A stretch of 62,111 nt of DNA from Lachnospiraceae bacterium (GCA_022799755.1 JAAWOU010000008.1:1-62111); one strand, 5' to 3'. Counted from the stretch's first letter, positions 34,354 to 43,038 are shown. A program made the numbers and translations. The notes: a model not told the origin generated them from the letters alone.

Positions 34354-36210
34354 ATGACAAAAAACATTTCGCATAAGCAGCCGTACCCTTTAGGAGCCCA
34401 CGTCGAGGACGGCGGAGTTCGCTTTTCCCTCGTGTCCAGGGCGGAGACCTGCGGGGTTCTGCTGTACGACAGACAGTCCGGCAGATTGTCGAAGAAGATC
34501 CCTTTTGCCGGGGAAGACAGGATCGGCAATGTCTATTGCAGGACGGTGGAGGATATTGACACGGAGTCCTGCGCCTATCTGTTCTATGAGGAGGAGCGGC
34601 TGATACCGGACAGCAGGGGACGCGTGTTCCCCGTAAGGATTCCCTATGGAAAAGAGCGCAGGCTGGAAGATATGAAAGCGGGTTTTTTGACGGAAGCGTT
34701 TGACTGGGGAGAGGACCGCGCTCCGCGGATTCCGTACCATCAGGCGGTTTGCTACTGCCTGCATGTGAGGGGCTTTACGAAGCATGCCTCCTCCGGTGTA
34801 AAGCACAGAGGCACTTTCGCCGGGATCGGAGAAAAAATTCCTTATCTGAAAGAGATCGGCATCACCACTCTTGAGCTGCAGCCCGCTTATGAATTTACGG
34901 AAATTCCCCTGAAAGAGGAGCGTCTGCAGAAGCTGCCCTGGGCGGCGATTCCGGGCGTGGCGGAAGAAGAGAATAAGGACCGGGCGGAACTGAACTACTG
35001 GGGATACAAAAAGGGATATTATTATGCGCCCAAAGCTGCCTATGCCGCGTCCCCGGACACGTCCCGGGAGCTGAAAGAGCTGGTGAAGGCGCTTCATGAG
35101 AACCGGATGGAGCTGGTGATGCAGTTCTATTTTCCCAGGGAAATGAAGTGCGGCGAGATTCTTGACATACTGTGCTTCTGGGTGCTGGAGTACCATGTGG
35201 ACGGCTTCCATCTGCTGGGGGAGAATGTGCCGGCGGACATGCTGGCAAGGGACGACGTTCTGGTGAATACGAAGCTGTGGTACTACGGCTTTGACACGGA
35301 AAATATCTATAAAAGGAACGAGCAGCCTCAGTGTCCCCACCTGGCCGAGTACAATGACGCGTGGTATTATGACATGCGCAGATTTCTGAAAGGCGACGGA
35401 GACATGCTGGGCAGTGCGCTGTACCATATGCGCCATATCCCGGCAAAGGCGGGCCGGATTCATTATCTGAGCAATTATTTCGGCTTTACGCTGGCGGATA
35501 TGGTATCTTATGACTACAAGCACAATGAGGATAACCGGGAGGGAAACAGGGACGGGACTGATTACAACTGCAGCTGGAACTGCGGCGATGAGGGCGCGAC
35601 CCGCAGGCGCAGCGTCAGGGAGCTGAGGTTAAAGCAGATGAAGAACGCTATGTGTCTGCTCCTGCTGTCCCAATCCACGCCGCTGATCTTCATGGGGGAT
35701 GAATTCGCCAACTCCCAGAAAGGGAACAATAATCCCTATTGTCAGGACAACGCAGTGGCATGGCTGGACTGGAGAGGCATCGAGCGCAATGCCGATCTCC
35801 ACGCATTCTGGAAGATGCTGGTGGCGTTTAGACAGCGCAATCCCATTCTGCGGCCTGAGAAAGAGCTCCGCCTGATGGACTATATCGCCTGCGGCTATCC
35901 CGACCTGTCCTATCATGGCCAGTATGCATGGAGGCCTGAGACAGGGGGAAATTACAGGCATATCGGGATAATGCTCTGCGGAAAGTATGCGCAGTCCCAC
36001 AGAGACTGTGACGGTGCATTCCTGTACCTGGCCATAAACATGCATTGGGAGAGACGGAGGCTGGCATTGCCGAAGCTTCCCAAGGGGATGGAGTGGGAGC
36101 TTGCTTTCTGCACGGAACCGGAATACGCCGGGCAAGAGGAGGGGGAGGAGAGGGAAGCTCTTCTGCGGCAGGTGCCGCCCCGAAGCGTGGCGGTGTACGC
36201 GGCAAAGTGA
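34354..36210 (+). CDS. Isoamylase/GlgX-like GH13 protein lacking the catalytic triad
   Basis: A 618-residue relative of glycogen-debranching enzymes: a CBM48-like N-terminal domain (about 10-105), a GH13 barrel and a C-terminal beta domain. Strong isoamylase hallmarks remain, such as VSYDYKHNEDNREGNRDG, SWNCGDEG and FMGDEFANSQKGNNNPYCQ. All three catalytic positions appear changed: the nucleophile Asp of DGFRxD is Leu288 (DGFHLL), the acid Glu is Tyr311 (KLWYYGF), and the transition-state Asp of HDGFTL is Phe376 (YFGFTL). Region I (DVVYNH) is also lost. It is probably a glucan-binding or regulatory protein. GGAGGGG sets ATG 34354. Confidence 0.8.
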   Translation: MTKNISHKQPYPLGAHVEDGGVRFSLVSRAETCGVLLYDRQSGRLSKKIPFAGEDRIGNVYCRTVEDIDTESCAYLFYEEERLIPDSRGRVFPVRIPYGKERRLEDMKAGFLTEAFDWGEDRAPRIPYHQAVCYCLHVRGFTKHASSGVKHRGTFAGIGEKIPYLKEIGITTLELQPAYEFTEIPLKEERLQKLPWAAIPGVAEEENKDRAELNYWGYKKGYYYAPKAAYAASPDTSRELKELVKALHENRMELVMQFYFPREMKCGEILDILCFWVLEYHVDGFHLLGENVPADMLARDDVLVNTKLWYYGFDTENIYKRNEQPQCPHLAEYNDAWYYDMRRFLKGDGDMLGSALYHMRHIPAKAGRIHYLSNYFGFTLADMVSYDYKHNEDNREGNRDGTDYNCSWNCGDEGATRRRSVRELRLKQMKNAMCLLLLSQSTPLIFMGDEFANSQKGNNNPYCQDNAVAWLDWRGIERNADLHAFWKMLVAFRQRNPILRPEKELRLMDYIACGYPDLSYHGQYAWRPETGGNYRHIGIMLCGKYAQSHRDCDGAFLYLAINMHWERRRLALPKLPKGMEWELAFCTEPEYAGQEEGEEREALLRQVPPRSVAVYAAK

Positions 36211-36250
36211 CTGGGGAGAGGATTGAACTTGCACCATCCGACAGAATCTG

Positions 36251-36277
36251 CATATGATACCATAAATATATCATATG
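36251..36277. repeat. Inverted repeat overlapping the ribosome site of the Cys-rich gene
   Basis: CATATGATA (36251-36259) and TATCATATG (36269-36277) form a perfect nine-base stem with a nine-base loop. The 3' arm ends on the first G of the GGAG ribosome site (36277-36280). It may be an operator or an mRNA hairpin that limits translation. Confidence 0.5.
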
Positions 36278-36286
36278 GAGAAAGAT

Positions 36287-36772
36287 ATGAATTGTATTTT
36301 TTTATTGCTGCTTCTGGGCTGCTGCGGCGGCTGGGGAAATGAGGGCTGCTGCGGGAACGGCTGCTGCTGCGGCGACAGGAGAGAAGACTGCTGCAGGAGG
36401 AGGCCCGAGCCCTGCGGTTGCGAGAGGCGGCCTGAGCCCTGTGGGTGCGAGAGAAGACCCGAGCCCTGTGGGTGCGACAGGAGACCCGAGCCCTGCGACT
36501 GCGAGAGGCGGCCTGAGCCCTGTGGGTGTGACAGGAGACCCGAGTCCTGTGGGCGCGAGAGGAAGCCTGAGCCCTGCGGCTGTGAGAGGAGACCCGAGCC
36601 CTGCGGGTGTGAGAGGAGGCCTGAGCCCTGCGACTGTGACAGAGAAAGGCCCTGCCACGGTCCGGAACCCTGCGGCTGCGGCCAGGAGGGCTCATCGGGG
36701 CTGATCCCGCCTCCCTGGCAGGACTACCCCAAATTTCCCCACAGAGACAACGGGGAGAACTGTGAAGCTTAG
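36287..36772 (+). CDS. Cys-rich tandem-repeat protein
   Basis: Unknown family, 161 residues. A short hydrophobic start (MNCIFLLLLLGCC) is followed by a Gly/Cys cluster, then nine copies of a nine-residue unit RRPEPCGCE and a Pro-rich tail ending PHRDNGENCEA. Roughly one residue in six is Cys, arranged mostly as CxC pairs, which suggests metal or disulfide binding. Because the DNA unit is 27 bases and lacks stops, other frames are also open. This frame is preferred because GGAG lies six bases before ATG 36287 and the start looks like a signal or membrane anchor. ATG 36275 has no ribosome site. Confidence 0.65.
   Translation: MNCIFLLLLLGCCGGWGNEGCCGNGCCCGDRREDCCRRRPEPCGCERRPEPCGCERRPEPCGCDRRPEPCDCERRPEPCGCDRRPESCGRERKPEPCGCERRPEPCGCERRPEPCDCDRERPCHGPEPCGCGQEGSSGLIPPPWQDYPKFPHRDNGENCEA
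36398..36640 (+). repeat. Nine tandem 27-base repeats inside the Cys-rich gene
   Basis: Each unit encodes Arg-Arg-Pro-Glu-Pro-Cys-Gly-Cys-Glu/Asp, with scattered synonymous and conservative changes (for example Ser or Arg in the sixth unit, Lys in the seventh). The perfect periodicity of nine codons means copy-number change would keep the frame. Confidence 0.9.
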
Positions 36773-36822
36773 CGCTGACCGTGATACAGAAGAACGCGAT
36801 CCGTGAACTGTCATAAATATAG

Positions 36823-36858
36823 ACAGCGGTCCCCATGGAGGTTGACCGCTGTTTTTTT
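36823..36858 (+). terminator. Terminator after the Cys-rich gene
   Basis: ACAGCGGTC and GACCGCTGT form a perfect nine-base stem around a 12-base loop, followed by seven T. Confidence 0.92.
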
Positions 36859-36889
36859 GGTAAAAACTATTTCAATGCGGAAATAATCG

Positions 36890-36898
36890 TGGTATAAT
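36890..36898 (+). promoter_or_regulatory. Extended -10 promoter of the lactonase gene
   Basis: TGGTATAAT is an extended consensus -10 box, 33 bases before ATG 36931. The -35 position (TTTCAA at 36870-36875) is weak. Confidence 0.7.
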
Positions 36899-36930
36899 AC
36901 ACAAAAGGATTGAGGAACGGAGGTTTTGTC

Positions 36931-37980
36931 ATGGAAAACGAAAAGTATGTGGCATATGTCTCTACCTATACCCAGGGAGACAAAAACGGAATCAAAATAT
37001 ATGATGTGGATATGGAGAAAGGTCGTTTCATTGAGAAAGATAAGGTGGAGATTACCAATTCGTCTTATGTCACCATTTCCCACAACGAGAAATATCTGTA
37101 TTCCATCACGGATTTCGGCGTGGAGGCATATCTGATTCTGGAGGACGGCAGCCTGAAATTCATCAACTTTGCGTCCATCAACGGCATGCGCGGCTGTTAT
37201 CTGTCCACGGATTATACGGACAGCTACCTGTTCGTGGCTGGCTATCACGACGGAAAACTGACCGTGCTGAAGCTGGCTGATGACGGATCCGTAGGCGATA
37301 TTACGGACGAGATCTATCATAAAGGACTGGGGATCATCGCGGAGCGCAATTCCAGACCCCATATTAACTGTGCCCGCATGACCCATGACAATAAATATCT
37401 GCTGGTGGCGGACCAGGGGATGGACCATGTGAACGTGTACCGCTTCGATCCCACTTTGGGCAAAGTGCAGCTGGCGGACATCATCCGCTGCGAGCTGGAT
37501 GCTAACCCCAGACATATCAAGATCTCCAGAGACGGGCGTTTCATCTATATCGTGAACGAGTTCAAATGCACCATAGACGTGTTCTCCTACGAGGAAAAGA
37601 AAGGACAGCCTGTCTTTGAGAAGCTCCAGACAGTGACCACCTGCGAGACGGAGCTGGGAAGCTTCAGCGCGGCCAGCGCTCTCACTTTTTCGGAAGACCA
37701 CAAATATCTGCTCAGCAGCAATGCCGGGGCCAATTCGGTGGTGCTGTTCGAGATAAATGAAGAGACAGGGTATCTGCGCGAGATTTTCGACCTGCCTGTG
37801 GGCGGAGAGTATCCCAAAGACGCCAGCCTCTTCCCCAACAATAAATTCCTCGTATCCCTGAACCACGAGACCAACGACATGACTTTCTTCCATGTGGATG
37901 TGGAAAAGGGGACGATGATCATGAACGGACCGCCTATCAAGGTAGACGTGCCGAACTGCATTACATTCCACAGACTGTAA
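36931..37980 (+). CDS. Lactonase-family seven-bladed beta-propeller protein
   Basis: A 349-residue protein of the YbhE/6-phosphogluconolactonase (Pgl) family. Repeated blade motifs are visible (YVAYVSTYT, HNEKYLYSITD, RFIYIVNEF, KYLLSSNAG), and HINCARMTHDNKYLLVADQG with NPRHIKISRDGRFIY matches the conserved core. The family hydrolyses 6-phosphogluconolactone in the pentose phosphate pathway, but several members act on other lactones. GGAGG precedes ATG 36931. It has its own promoter and terminator, so it is monocistronic. Confidence 0.85.
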   Translation: MENEKYVAYVSTYTQGDKNGIKIYDVDMEKGRFIEKDKVEITNSSYVTISHNEKYLYSITDFGVEAYLILEDGSLKFINFASINGMRGCYLSTDYTDSYLFVAGYHDGKLTVLKLADDGSVGDITDEIYHKGLGIIAERNSRPHINCARMTHDNKYLLVADQGMDHVNVYRFDPTLGKVQLADIIRCELDANPRHIKISRDGRFIYIVNEFKCTIDVFSYEEKKGQPVFEKLQTVTTCETELGSFSAASALTFSEDHKYLLSSNAGANSVVLFEINEETGYLREIFDLPVGGEYPKDASLFPNNKFLVSLNHETNDMTFFHVDVEKGTMIMNGPPIKVDVPNCITFHRL

Positions 37981-37986
37981 TACTTT

Positions 37987-38014
37987 GGGTTGCTGGAAGC
38001 GGCAGCCCTTTTTT
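37987..38014 (+). terminator. Terminator after the lactonase gene
   Basis: GGGTTGC and GCAGCCC form a seven-base stem (one G-U pair), followed by six T. It starts seven bases after the stop codon. Confidence 0.85.
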
Positions 38015-38061
38015 CATGAGAGGGTCTTTGGTTACGATTCACAGAAAGGATAGGAGCAAAA

Positions 38062-39210
38062 ATGGCTGGTTCTGGTTACGGAACGATATTTAAGATAACC
38101 ACCTGGGGGGAATCCCACGGAAAAGCGCTGGGTGTGGTCATAGACGGCTGTCCGGCAGGGCTTTCGCTGGAGGAGAGCGATATTCAGCGCTATCTGGACC
38201 GGCGAAAGCCGGGCGTCAGCAGCGTCACCACCAAGCGCAAGGAGGATGACGCGGTGGAAATTCTGTCCGGCGTGTTGGAGGGCAGGACCACCGGGACTCC
38301 GATTTCCCTCATGGTACGCAACACCTCCCAGATTTCCGGAGATTACAGCGAGATAGCCTCCTGCTACCGCCCGGGCCACGCGGACTACACATACGACGAG
38401 AAATACGGCTTTCGGGACTATCGGGGCGGCGGGCGCTCCTCCGGCAGGGAGACCGTGGGGCGGGTGGCGGCAGGGGCCGTGGCCTGTAAGATTTTGGAAC
38501 AGCTGGGAGTACAGGTTTGGGCTTATACGCGTTCCATCGGCCCCATAGAGGCGGATATGAGCAGATTCGACAGAGCCGTATCACTGAGTGTGCCCACGGC
38601 AATGCCGGAGCGGGAGGCGGACGCGGCGGCGGTTGCGTATCTGGAGAAAGCCAAGAGAGAGACGGATTCCGTGGGAGGCTGCATGGAGTGCACGGTGAAA
38701 GGGCTTCCTGCGGGAATCGGCGACCCGGTCTTCGAGAAGCTGGACGCGAACCTGGCAAAGGCCGTCATGTCCATCGGCGCGGTGAAAGCCGTGGAGATCG
38801 GCGACGGACATCAGGTGGCTGCCAGAAAAGGCAGCGAGAACAATGACGCGTTCCGCATGGAAGACGGAGCTGTAACCAAAATGACCAATCACGCGGGGGG
38901 CATTCTGGGCGGTATCAGCGACGGAGATACCGTGGTGGTGCGGGCTTATGTGAAGCCCACGCCGTCCATCTTTCTGGGGCAGCGGACGGTGAACCGATCC
39001 GGAGAGGAGATCGAGATTCACATCAAAGGGCGGCACGATCCCATCATTGTGCCCAGGGCCGTGGTGGTGCTGGAATGTATGACGGCGCTGACGGTGCTGG
39101 ATGCCATGCTGCTGAACATGACAGCGCGGCTGGACCGCATCGTGGATTTTTACGGCAGATCCCACACCTGGAAAGGCGCTGCGGAGAGCCGGAACTTTCC
39201 GCAGGAATGA
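38062..39210 (+). CDS. aroC: Chorismate synthase
   Basis: AroC, 382 residues, the last step of the shikimate pathway, using reduced FMN to turn EPSP into chorismate. Family signatures are clear: GESHGKALGVVIDGCPAG, the RPGHADYTYDEKYGFRDYRGGGRSSGRET stretch near 109-137 with catalytic His and Arg, and the C-terminal MTALTVLDAMLLN. ATG 38062 follows GAAAGGATAGG. tgt follows after 18 bases. No other aromatic pathway gene is nearby. Confidence 0.97.
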   Translation: MAGSGYGTIFKITTWGESHGKALGVVIDGCPAGLSLEESDIQRYLDRRKPGVSSVTTKRKEDDAVEILSGVLEGRTTGTPISLMVRNTSQISGDYSEIASCYRPGHADYTYDEKYGFRDYRGGGRSSGRETVGRVAAGAVACKILEQLGVQVWAYTRSIGPIEADMSRFDRAVSLSVPTAMPEREADAAAVAYLEKAKRETDSVGGCMECTVKGLPAGIGDPVFEKLDANLAKAVMSIGAVKAVEIGDGHQVAARKGSENNDAFRMEDGAVTKMTNHAGGILGGISDGDTVVVRAYVKPTPSIFLGQRTVNRSGEEIEIHIKGRHDPIIVPRAVVVLECMTALTVLDAMLLNMTARLDRIVDFYGRSHTWKGAAESRNFPQE

Positions 39211-39228
39211 AGACAGGAGGATAAATCA

Positions 39229-40365
39229 ATGTATCGGATATTGACGCAGGAGGGAAACGCAAAGCGGGCGGAGCTTGCCACGGTCCACGGGGTGATTCAG
39301 ACGCCGGTATTCATGAACGTAGGAACCGCTGCCGCCATCAAGGGGGCTGTGGCCACATCGGATTTAGAGCAGATCGGGACCCAGGTGGAGCTCTCCAATA
39401 CCTACCATCTCCACGTGCGCCCGGGAGACAAAGTCGTGAAACAGCTGGGCGGGCTGCACAGATTTATGTCCTGGGACAAGCCGATCCTTACGGATTCGGG
39501 GGGATTTCAGGTGTTTTCCCTGGCGGGGCTTCGAAAGATCAGGGAGGAGGGGGTTTATTTTCGCTCCCATGTAGACGGAAAGAAGATTTTCATGGGGCCT
39601 GAGGAGAGTATGCAAATTCAGTCCAATCTGGCCTCCACCATCGCCATGGCCTTTGACGAGTGCGCGCCAAGCAAAGCGGACAGAAAGTATGTGCAGGATT
39701 CCGTGGACCGCACGGCCAGATGGCTGGGGCGCTGCAAGAAAGAGATGGCGCGGCTAAACGCTCTGGAGGACACCATCAATCCGAAACAGCTTCTGTTCGG
39801 CATCAATCAGGGAGCGGTGTATTCGGACATCCGCATAGAACACGCCAAGCGGATATCCGAGATGGAGCTGGACGGCTATGCGGTGGGCGGTCTGGCCGTG
39901 GGGGAGACCCATGAGGAAATGTACGATATTTTAGATCGGGTGGTGCCGCATCTGCCCAAGGACAAGCCTACCTATCTGATGGGGGTGGGGACGCCGGCCA
40001 ATATCTTAGAGGGCGTGGAGCGGGGGGTGGACTTTTTTGACTGCGTATATCCCTCGCGAAACGGCAGACACGGGCATCTGTATACGAATCATGGGAAGAT
40101 CAACCTGTTCAACGCCAGGTATGAGCTGGACGACAGCCCCATTGAGGAGGGCTGCGGCTGTCCTGCGTGCCGGCGGTATTCCAGGGCTTATATCCGCCAT
40201 CTGCTGAAAGCCAAAGAAATGCTGGGCATGCGTCTGTGCGTGCTGCACAATCTGTATTTCTACAATACAATGATGGAAGAGATAAGGGACGCTCTGGATC
40301 AGGGGAGATTTGCGGCGTACAAGAAGCAGAAGCTTGACGGAATGGCGGGAGAGCAGAATGTGTGA
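39229..40365 (+). CDS. tgt: Queuine tRNA-ribosyltransferase
   Basis: Tgt, 378 residues, which swaps guanine for a queuosine precursor (preQ1) at the wobble base of GUN-anticodon tRNAs. The catalytic acid is in ILTDSGGFQVFSL, the nucleophile Asp in FFDCVYPSRNGRHG, and the zinc site in CGCPACRRYSRAYIRHL plus a later His. Length is standard. It is coupled to aroC by a short gap, with AGGAGG before the ATG. A yajC gene follows, as it often does near tgt in bacteria, but here with its own promoter. Confidence 0.97.
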   Translation: MYRILTQEGNAKRAELATVHGVIQTPVFMNVGTAAAIKGAVATSDLEQIGTQVELSNTYHLHVRPGDKVVKQLGGLHRFMSWDKPILTDSGGFQVFSLAGLRKIREEGVYFRSHVDGKKIFMGPEESMQIQSNLASTIAMAFDECAPSKADRKYVQDSVDRTARWLGRCKKEMARLNALEDTINPKQLLFGINQGAVYSDIRIEHAKRISEMELDGYAVGGLAVGETHEEMYDILDRVVPHLPKDKPTYLMGVGTPANILEGVERGVDFFDCVYPSRNGRHGHLYTNHGKINLFNARYELDDSPIEEGCGCPACRRYSRAYIRHLLKAKEMLGMRLCVLHNLYFYNTMMEEIRDALDQGRFAAYKKQKLDGMAGEQNV

Positions 40366-40383
40366 CAAAATTCGGAATGCTAC

Positions 40384-40412
40384 TTGACCAATTCATATTT
40401 TTTGTGTATTAT
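40384..40412 (+). promoter_or_regulatory. Promoter of yajC
   Basis: TTGACC (40384-40389) and TATTAT (40407-40412) with a 17-base spacer, 60 bases before the start codon. Confidence 0.8.
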
Positions 40413-40472
40413 GTTTATTTAGACAAGGTGTAGGAACGCCTGGCTGTGTGCCAGCGGCGGAATGGAGGAAAA

Positions 40473-40796
40473 ATGGGTATATTATTGACGGAAGGCGAAA
40501 TGCCGGCAGGAGCAGGAGGAATGGGCCTGATCAGTATGATTTTAGTGTACGCCTTAATGTTCGGCGCGATATGGTTCTTCATGATGCGTCCCCAGAGCAA
40601 GGAGAAGAAGAGGGTGGCAGCCATGCTGGCATCGCTGGAGATCGGGGACGTGGTTCTGACCACATCGGGATTTTACGGCGTTGTGATCGATATGAAAGAT
40701 GACATGGTCATCGTAGAGTTTGGCAGCAACAAGAATTGCCGCATTCCCATGGAGAAAGCCGCCATCAGCCGGGTGGAGAAAGCCGGAGAGGGCTGA
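40473..40796 (+). CDS. yajC: Preprotein translocase subunit YajC
   Basis: A 107-residue single-pass protein of the Sec accessory complex. A membrane helix (about 17-36) is followed by MMRPQSKEKKR and the conserved LEIGDVVLTTSGFYGVV fold. The start is set at ATG 40473 by GGAGGAAA five bases upstream. It assists SecDF-YidC; those genes are not here. Confidence 0.93.
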   Translation: MGILLTEGEMPAGAGGMGLISMILVYALMFGAIWFFMMRPQSKEKKRVAAMLASLEIGDVVLTTSGFYGVVIDMKDDMVIVEFGSNKNCRIPMEKAAISRVEKAGEG

Positions 40797-40834
40797 AAAG
40801 AGTCCGCTTCCCGAGAGAGATAATATTGAGAAAA

Positions 40835-40868
40835 CAGGTCTGTGCCGCGGATTGCACAGGCCTCTTTT
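40835..40868 (+). terminator. Terminator after yajC
   Basis: AGGTCTGTGC and GCACAGGCCT form a ten-base stem (one G-U pair) with an eight-base loop, followed by CTTTTT. Confidence 0.9.
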
Positions 40869-40991
40869 TGAGAAATGGCGGCGAAAATGTCTAAAAAAGC
40901 AGATATAACCGGAAATTTACAACAAAACATATTCGGGCAGATAGGGGGGGTATACAAAATTACTAAAATAATGGTAAAAATGAAATAAGGG

Positions 40992-41020
40992 TTGCAATAT
41001 GTCCATATTAAGTATAAAAT
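40992..41020 (+). promoter_or_regulatory. Promoter of the sortase operon
   Basis: TTGCAA (40992-40997) and TAAAAT (41015-41020) with a 17-base spacer, about 55 bases before the sortase gene. A TATAAA at 41013-41018 overlaps it. Confidence 0.7.
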
Positions 41021-41075
41021 AGCATAAGTACCACAATAGAAAAGGAATGGATGAAGTAAGGGGGACTGCTGGGAC

Positions 41076-41945
41076 ATGAGGAAGATAGATAAGGATGCGG
41101 GCAGCAGCAATGTGCGCGTCTGGAGAATTGCGGGAACGGCATTTCTCATAGCCGCAGTTGCGTGTACAGTGGTAGCCTGCGCAGGAAAAGCAAAACAGGA
41201 AGAGGCGGAGAAAGAGTACGAAAGCCTTGCGGAATTGACTACGACACCCGTGGAAGATACACCGGAGCCGTCGTCGGAGGAATCCGTGGAGTCCTCGGAA
41301 GAGCCGGAGGAGTCGAGCCCGACGAAAGAGCTGGAGGACATGGGGATAACGATTCCGGAAAAGCAGGTGGACTTCGACAATCTGCAGGAGACTGTGAACA
41401 AAGATATCTACGCCTGGATTTATATTCCGGATACGAAAGTCGATTATCCGGTGCTGCAGCATGATACGGACAATGCTTACTATCTGGATTATAATCTGGA
41501 CGGCACCAGGGGATATCCGGGCTGTATCTATACGGAGAATTACAATGCCAAGGATTTTACGGATCCCGTCACGGTGATCTACGGACATAATATGAAAGAC
41601 GGCACCATGTTTGCCGGACTTCACAGATATTCGGACAGCGAGTACATGAAAGAACATCCCTATATCTATATGTACACGCCGGACGGATTGCTGGTCTATG
41701 AGATATTTACTGCCCACGAGACATCGGATGAGCATATTCTCTATGCCCATAACTGGTTTGAAGAGGAGTGGGTGATGGAGGAATATATAGAAGATATCAG
41801 GGATGTCCGGGTTATGGGAAGCGTTCAGAGAGAGGATGTAGAGGTAGAGGCGGATGACCGTATCGTGACATTGTCTACCTGCGTGTCCAATCCGAATAAC
41901 CGTTTCGTTGTACAGGGGGTGCTATTGAATGGCAGCGAGGAATAG
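41076..41945 (+). CDS. srtB: Class B sortase
   Basis: A 289-residue class B sortase, a transpeptidase that links secreted proteins to the cell wall. An N-terminal signal/anchor (about 16-35) is followed by a Glu/Ser-rich linker and the catalytic domain with His in VIYGHNMKDG, Cys in VTLSTCVSN and Arg in NNRFVVQG. The long helix between the last strands is typical of class B. The anchor ends in VVAC, which fits a lipobox, so the enzyme may be lipid-anchored. Its 3' end overlaps the LCP gene by 17 bases. The SPKTG protein at 43109 is its likely substrate. Confidence 0.93.
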   Translation: MRKIDKDAGSSNVRVWRIAGTAFLIAAVACTVVACAGKAKQEEAEKEYESLAELTTTPVEDTPEPSSEESVESSEEPEESSPTKELEDMGITIPEKQVDFDNLQETVNKDIYAWIYIPDTKVDYPVLQHDTDNAYYLDYNLDGTRGYPGCIYTENYNAKDFTDPVTVIYGHNMKDGTMFAGLHRYSDSEYMKEHPYIYMYTPDGLLVYEIFTAHETSDEHILYAHNWFEEEWVMEEYIEDIRDVRVMGSVQREDVEVEADDRIVTLSTCVSNPNNRFVVQGVLLNGSEE

Positions 41946-43038
41946 GATAGCCAAAAGAAAGACAATGACAAAAGGGGCGAGAGTAGGCCGCGTTATGGTC
42001 AATCTCCTGCTGGGTGTGATCGTGCTGATATTCGTCATTGCCATTTCTTTCCTTTTGCTGCAGATATCCGGTAAGAACAGCCTCTACAGCATGGCGGACA
42101 ACGGCAAGATGATTACCACGTTGTCCGATATAACTGTGTCTCTGGGCGGCAGCGCGGAGATGGAAGAGGGTGAAGACTGGCAGGAGGGGGACTTCCGGTT
42201 CGAGGGAATTCACTACCGATATAATGAAGATATACTGACTTTCCTCTTCATGGGCATCGACAAGATGACCGAGGTGAAAGTAGCGGAAGAGGGGATAGAC
42301 GGCGGTCAGTCGGACGCCAATTTTCTGCTGGTGCTGAATCCCCGCAGCAAGGAGATTTCCGTCATCGGCATTCCGAGAGATACCATGACAGAGGTGGACG
42401 CCTATGACAGCAACGGGATTTACTGGGGAGCTATGACGGCTCAGCTGGCTGTCCAGCATGCCTACGGAGACGGCGCGGAGATCAGCTGCGAGCGCAGTGT
42501 ACAGGCTGTGTCGAATCTGTTTTACGGATTGCCGATCCACGGCTACTGTGCCATCAATATGGGGGCTATCCCGCTGATCAACGACGCCGTGGGGGGCATT
42601 GACCTGCAGGCTCTTGAGACTCTGGATTTCGGGGATTACCGGATCACGGAGGGAGATCAGCTGCATCTGGAGGGAATGAACGCTTATTATTACCTGCACA
42701 ACAGGGATATCAATAAGGAAAAATCTGCCGTGGGCCGGCTGGAAAGGCAGAAGCAGTACCTGATGGCCTATGCCGGCAAAGCCATGGAAGCCATCAAGAA
42801 AGACGTCACGTTTCCGGTATCTTTGTACGGAACCCTGAGCAAATATATGGTGACGAATATCGGTGTGGATGAGGTGGGATATCTTGCCACACAGATCCTG
42901 AGTTACAGCTTCGGAAGCGACGGCATGCATATGCTGGAGGGCGAGGTCACCAAAGGGGAGAAGTATGAGGAGTTTATGGTGGATGAGGATGCACTGTACC
43001 GCCTGATACTGGATATCTTCTATGAGAAGATAGAGTAG
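41929..43038 (+). CDS. LytR-CpsA-Psr (LCP) family protein
   Basis: A 369-residue membrane protein of the LCP family, which transfers lipid-linked glycopolymers (teichoic acids or capsule) to peptidoglycan. One N-terminal helix (about 21-45) is followed by the LCP domain: FLFMGIDK, SDANFLLVLNPRSKEISVIGIPRDT with the conserved Arg-Asp, and VGGIDLQALETLDF, HLHNRD-like YYLHNRDIN and RLERQKQ. It begins inside the sortase gene, so the two are cotranslated. Priming transferase and Wzz genes downstream suggest that it attaches a surface polysaccharide. Confidence 0.9.
   Translation: MAARNRIAKRKTMTKGARVGRVMVNLLLGVIVLIFVIAISFLLLQISGKNSLYSMADNGKMITTLSDITVSLGGSAEMEEGEDWQEGDFRFEGIHYRYNEDILTFLFMGIDKMTEVKVAEEGIDGGQSDANFLLVLNPRSKEISVIGIPRDTMTEVDAYDSNGIYWGAMTAQLAVQHAYGDGAEISCERSVQAVSNLFYGLPIHGYCAINMGAIPLINDAVGGIDLQALETLDFGDYRITEGDQLHLEGMNAYYYLHNRDINKEKSAVGRLERQKQYLMAYAGKAMEAIKKDVTFPVSLYGTLSKYMVTNIGVDEVGYLATQILSYSFGSDGMHMLEGEVTKGEKYEEFMVDEDALYRLILDIFYEKIE

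Noticed and set aside
36398..36640. Regular 27-base repeats as a CRISPR array
   Set aside because: The units are directly adjacent with no unique spacers and keep a nine-codon protein frame, so this is a coding minisatellite.
36302..36704. Alternative long frames on both strands across the repeat region
   Set aside because: The 27-base unit has no stop codons in these frames, so they stay open by periodicity. They lack a convincing ribosome site, unlike the frame starting at 36287.
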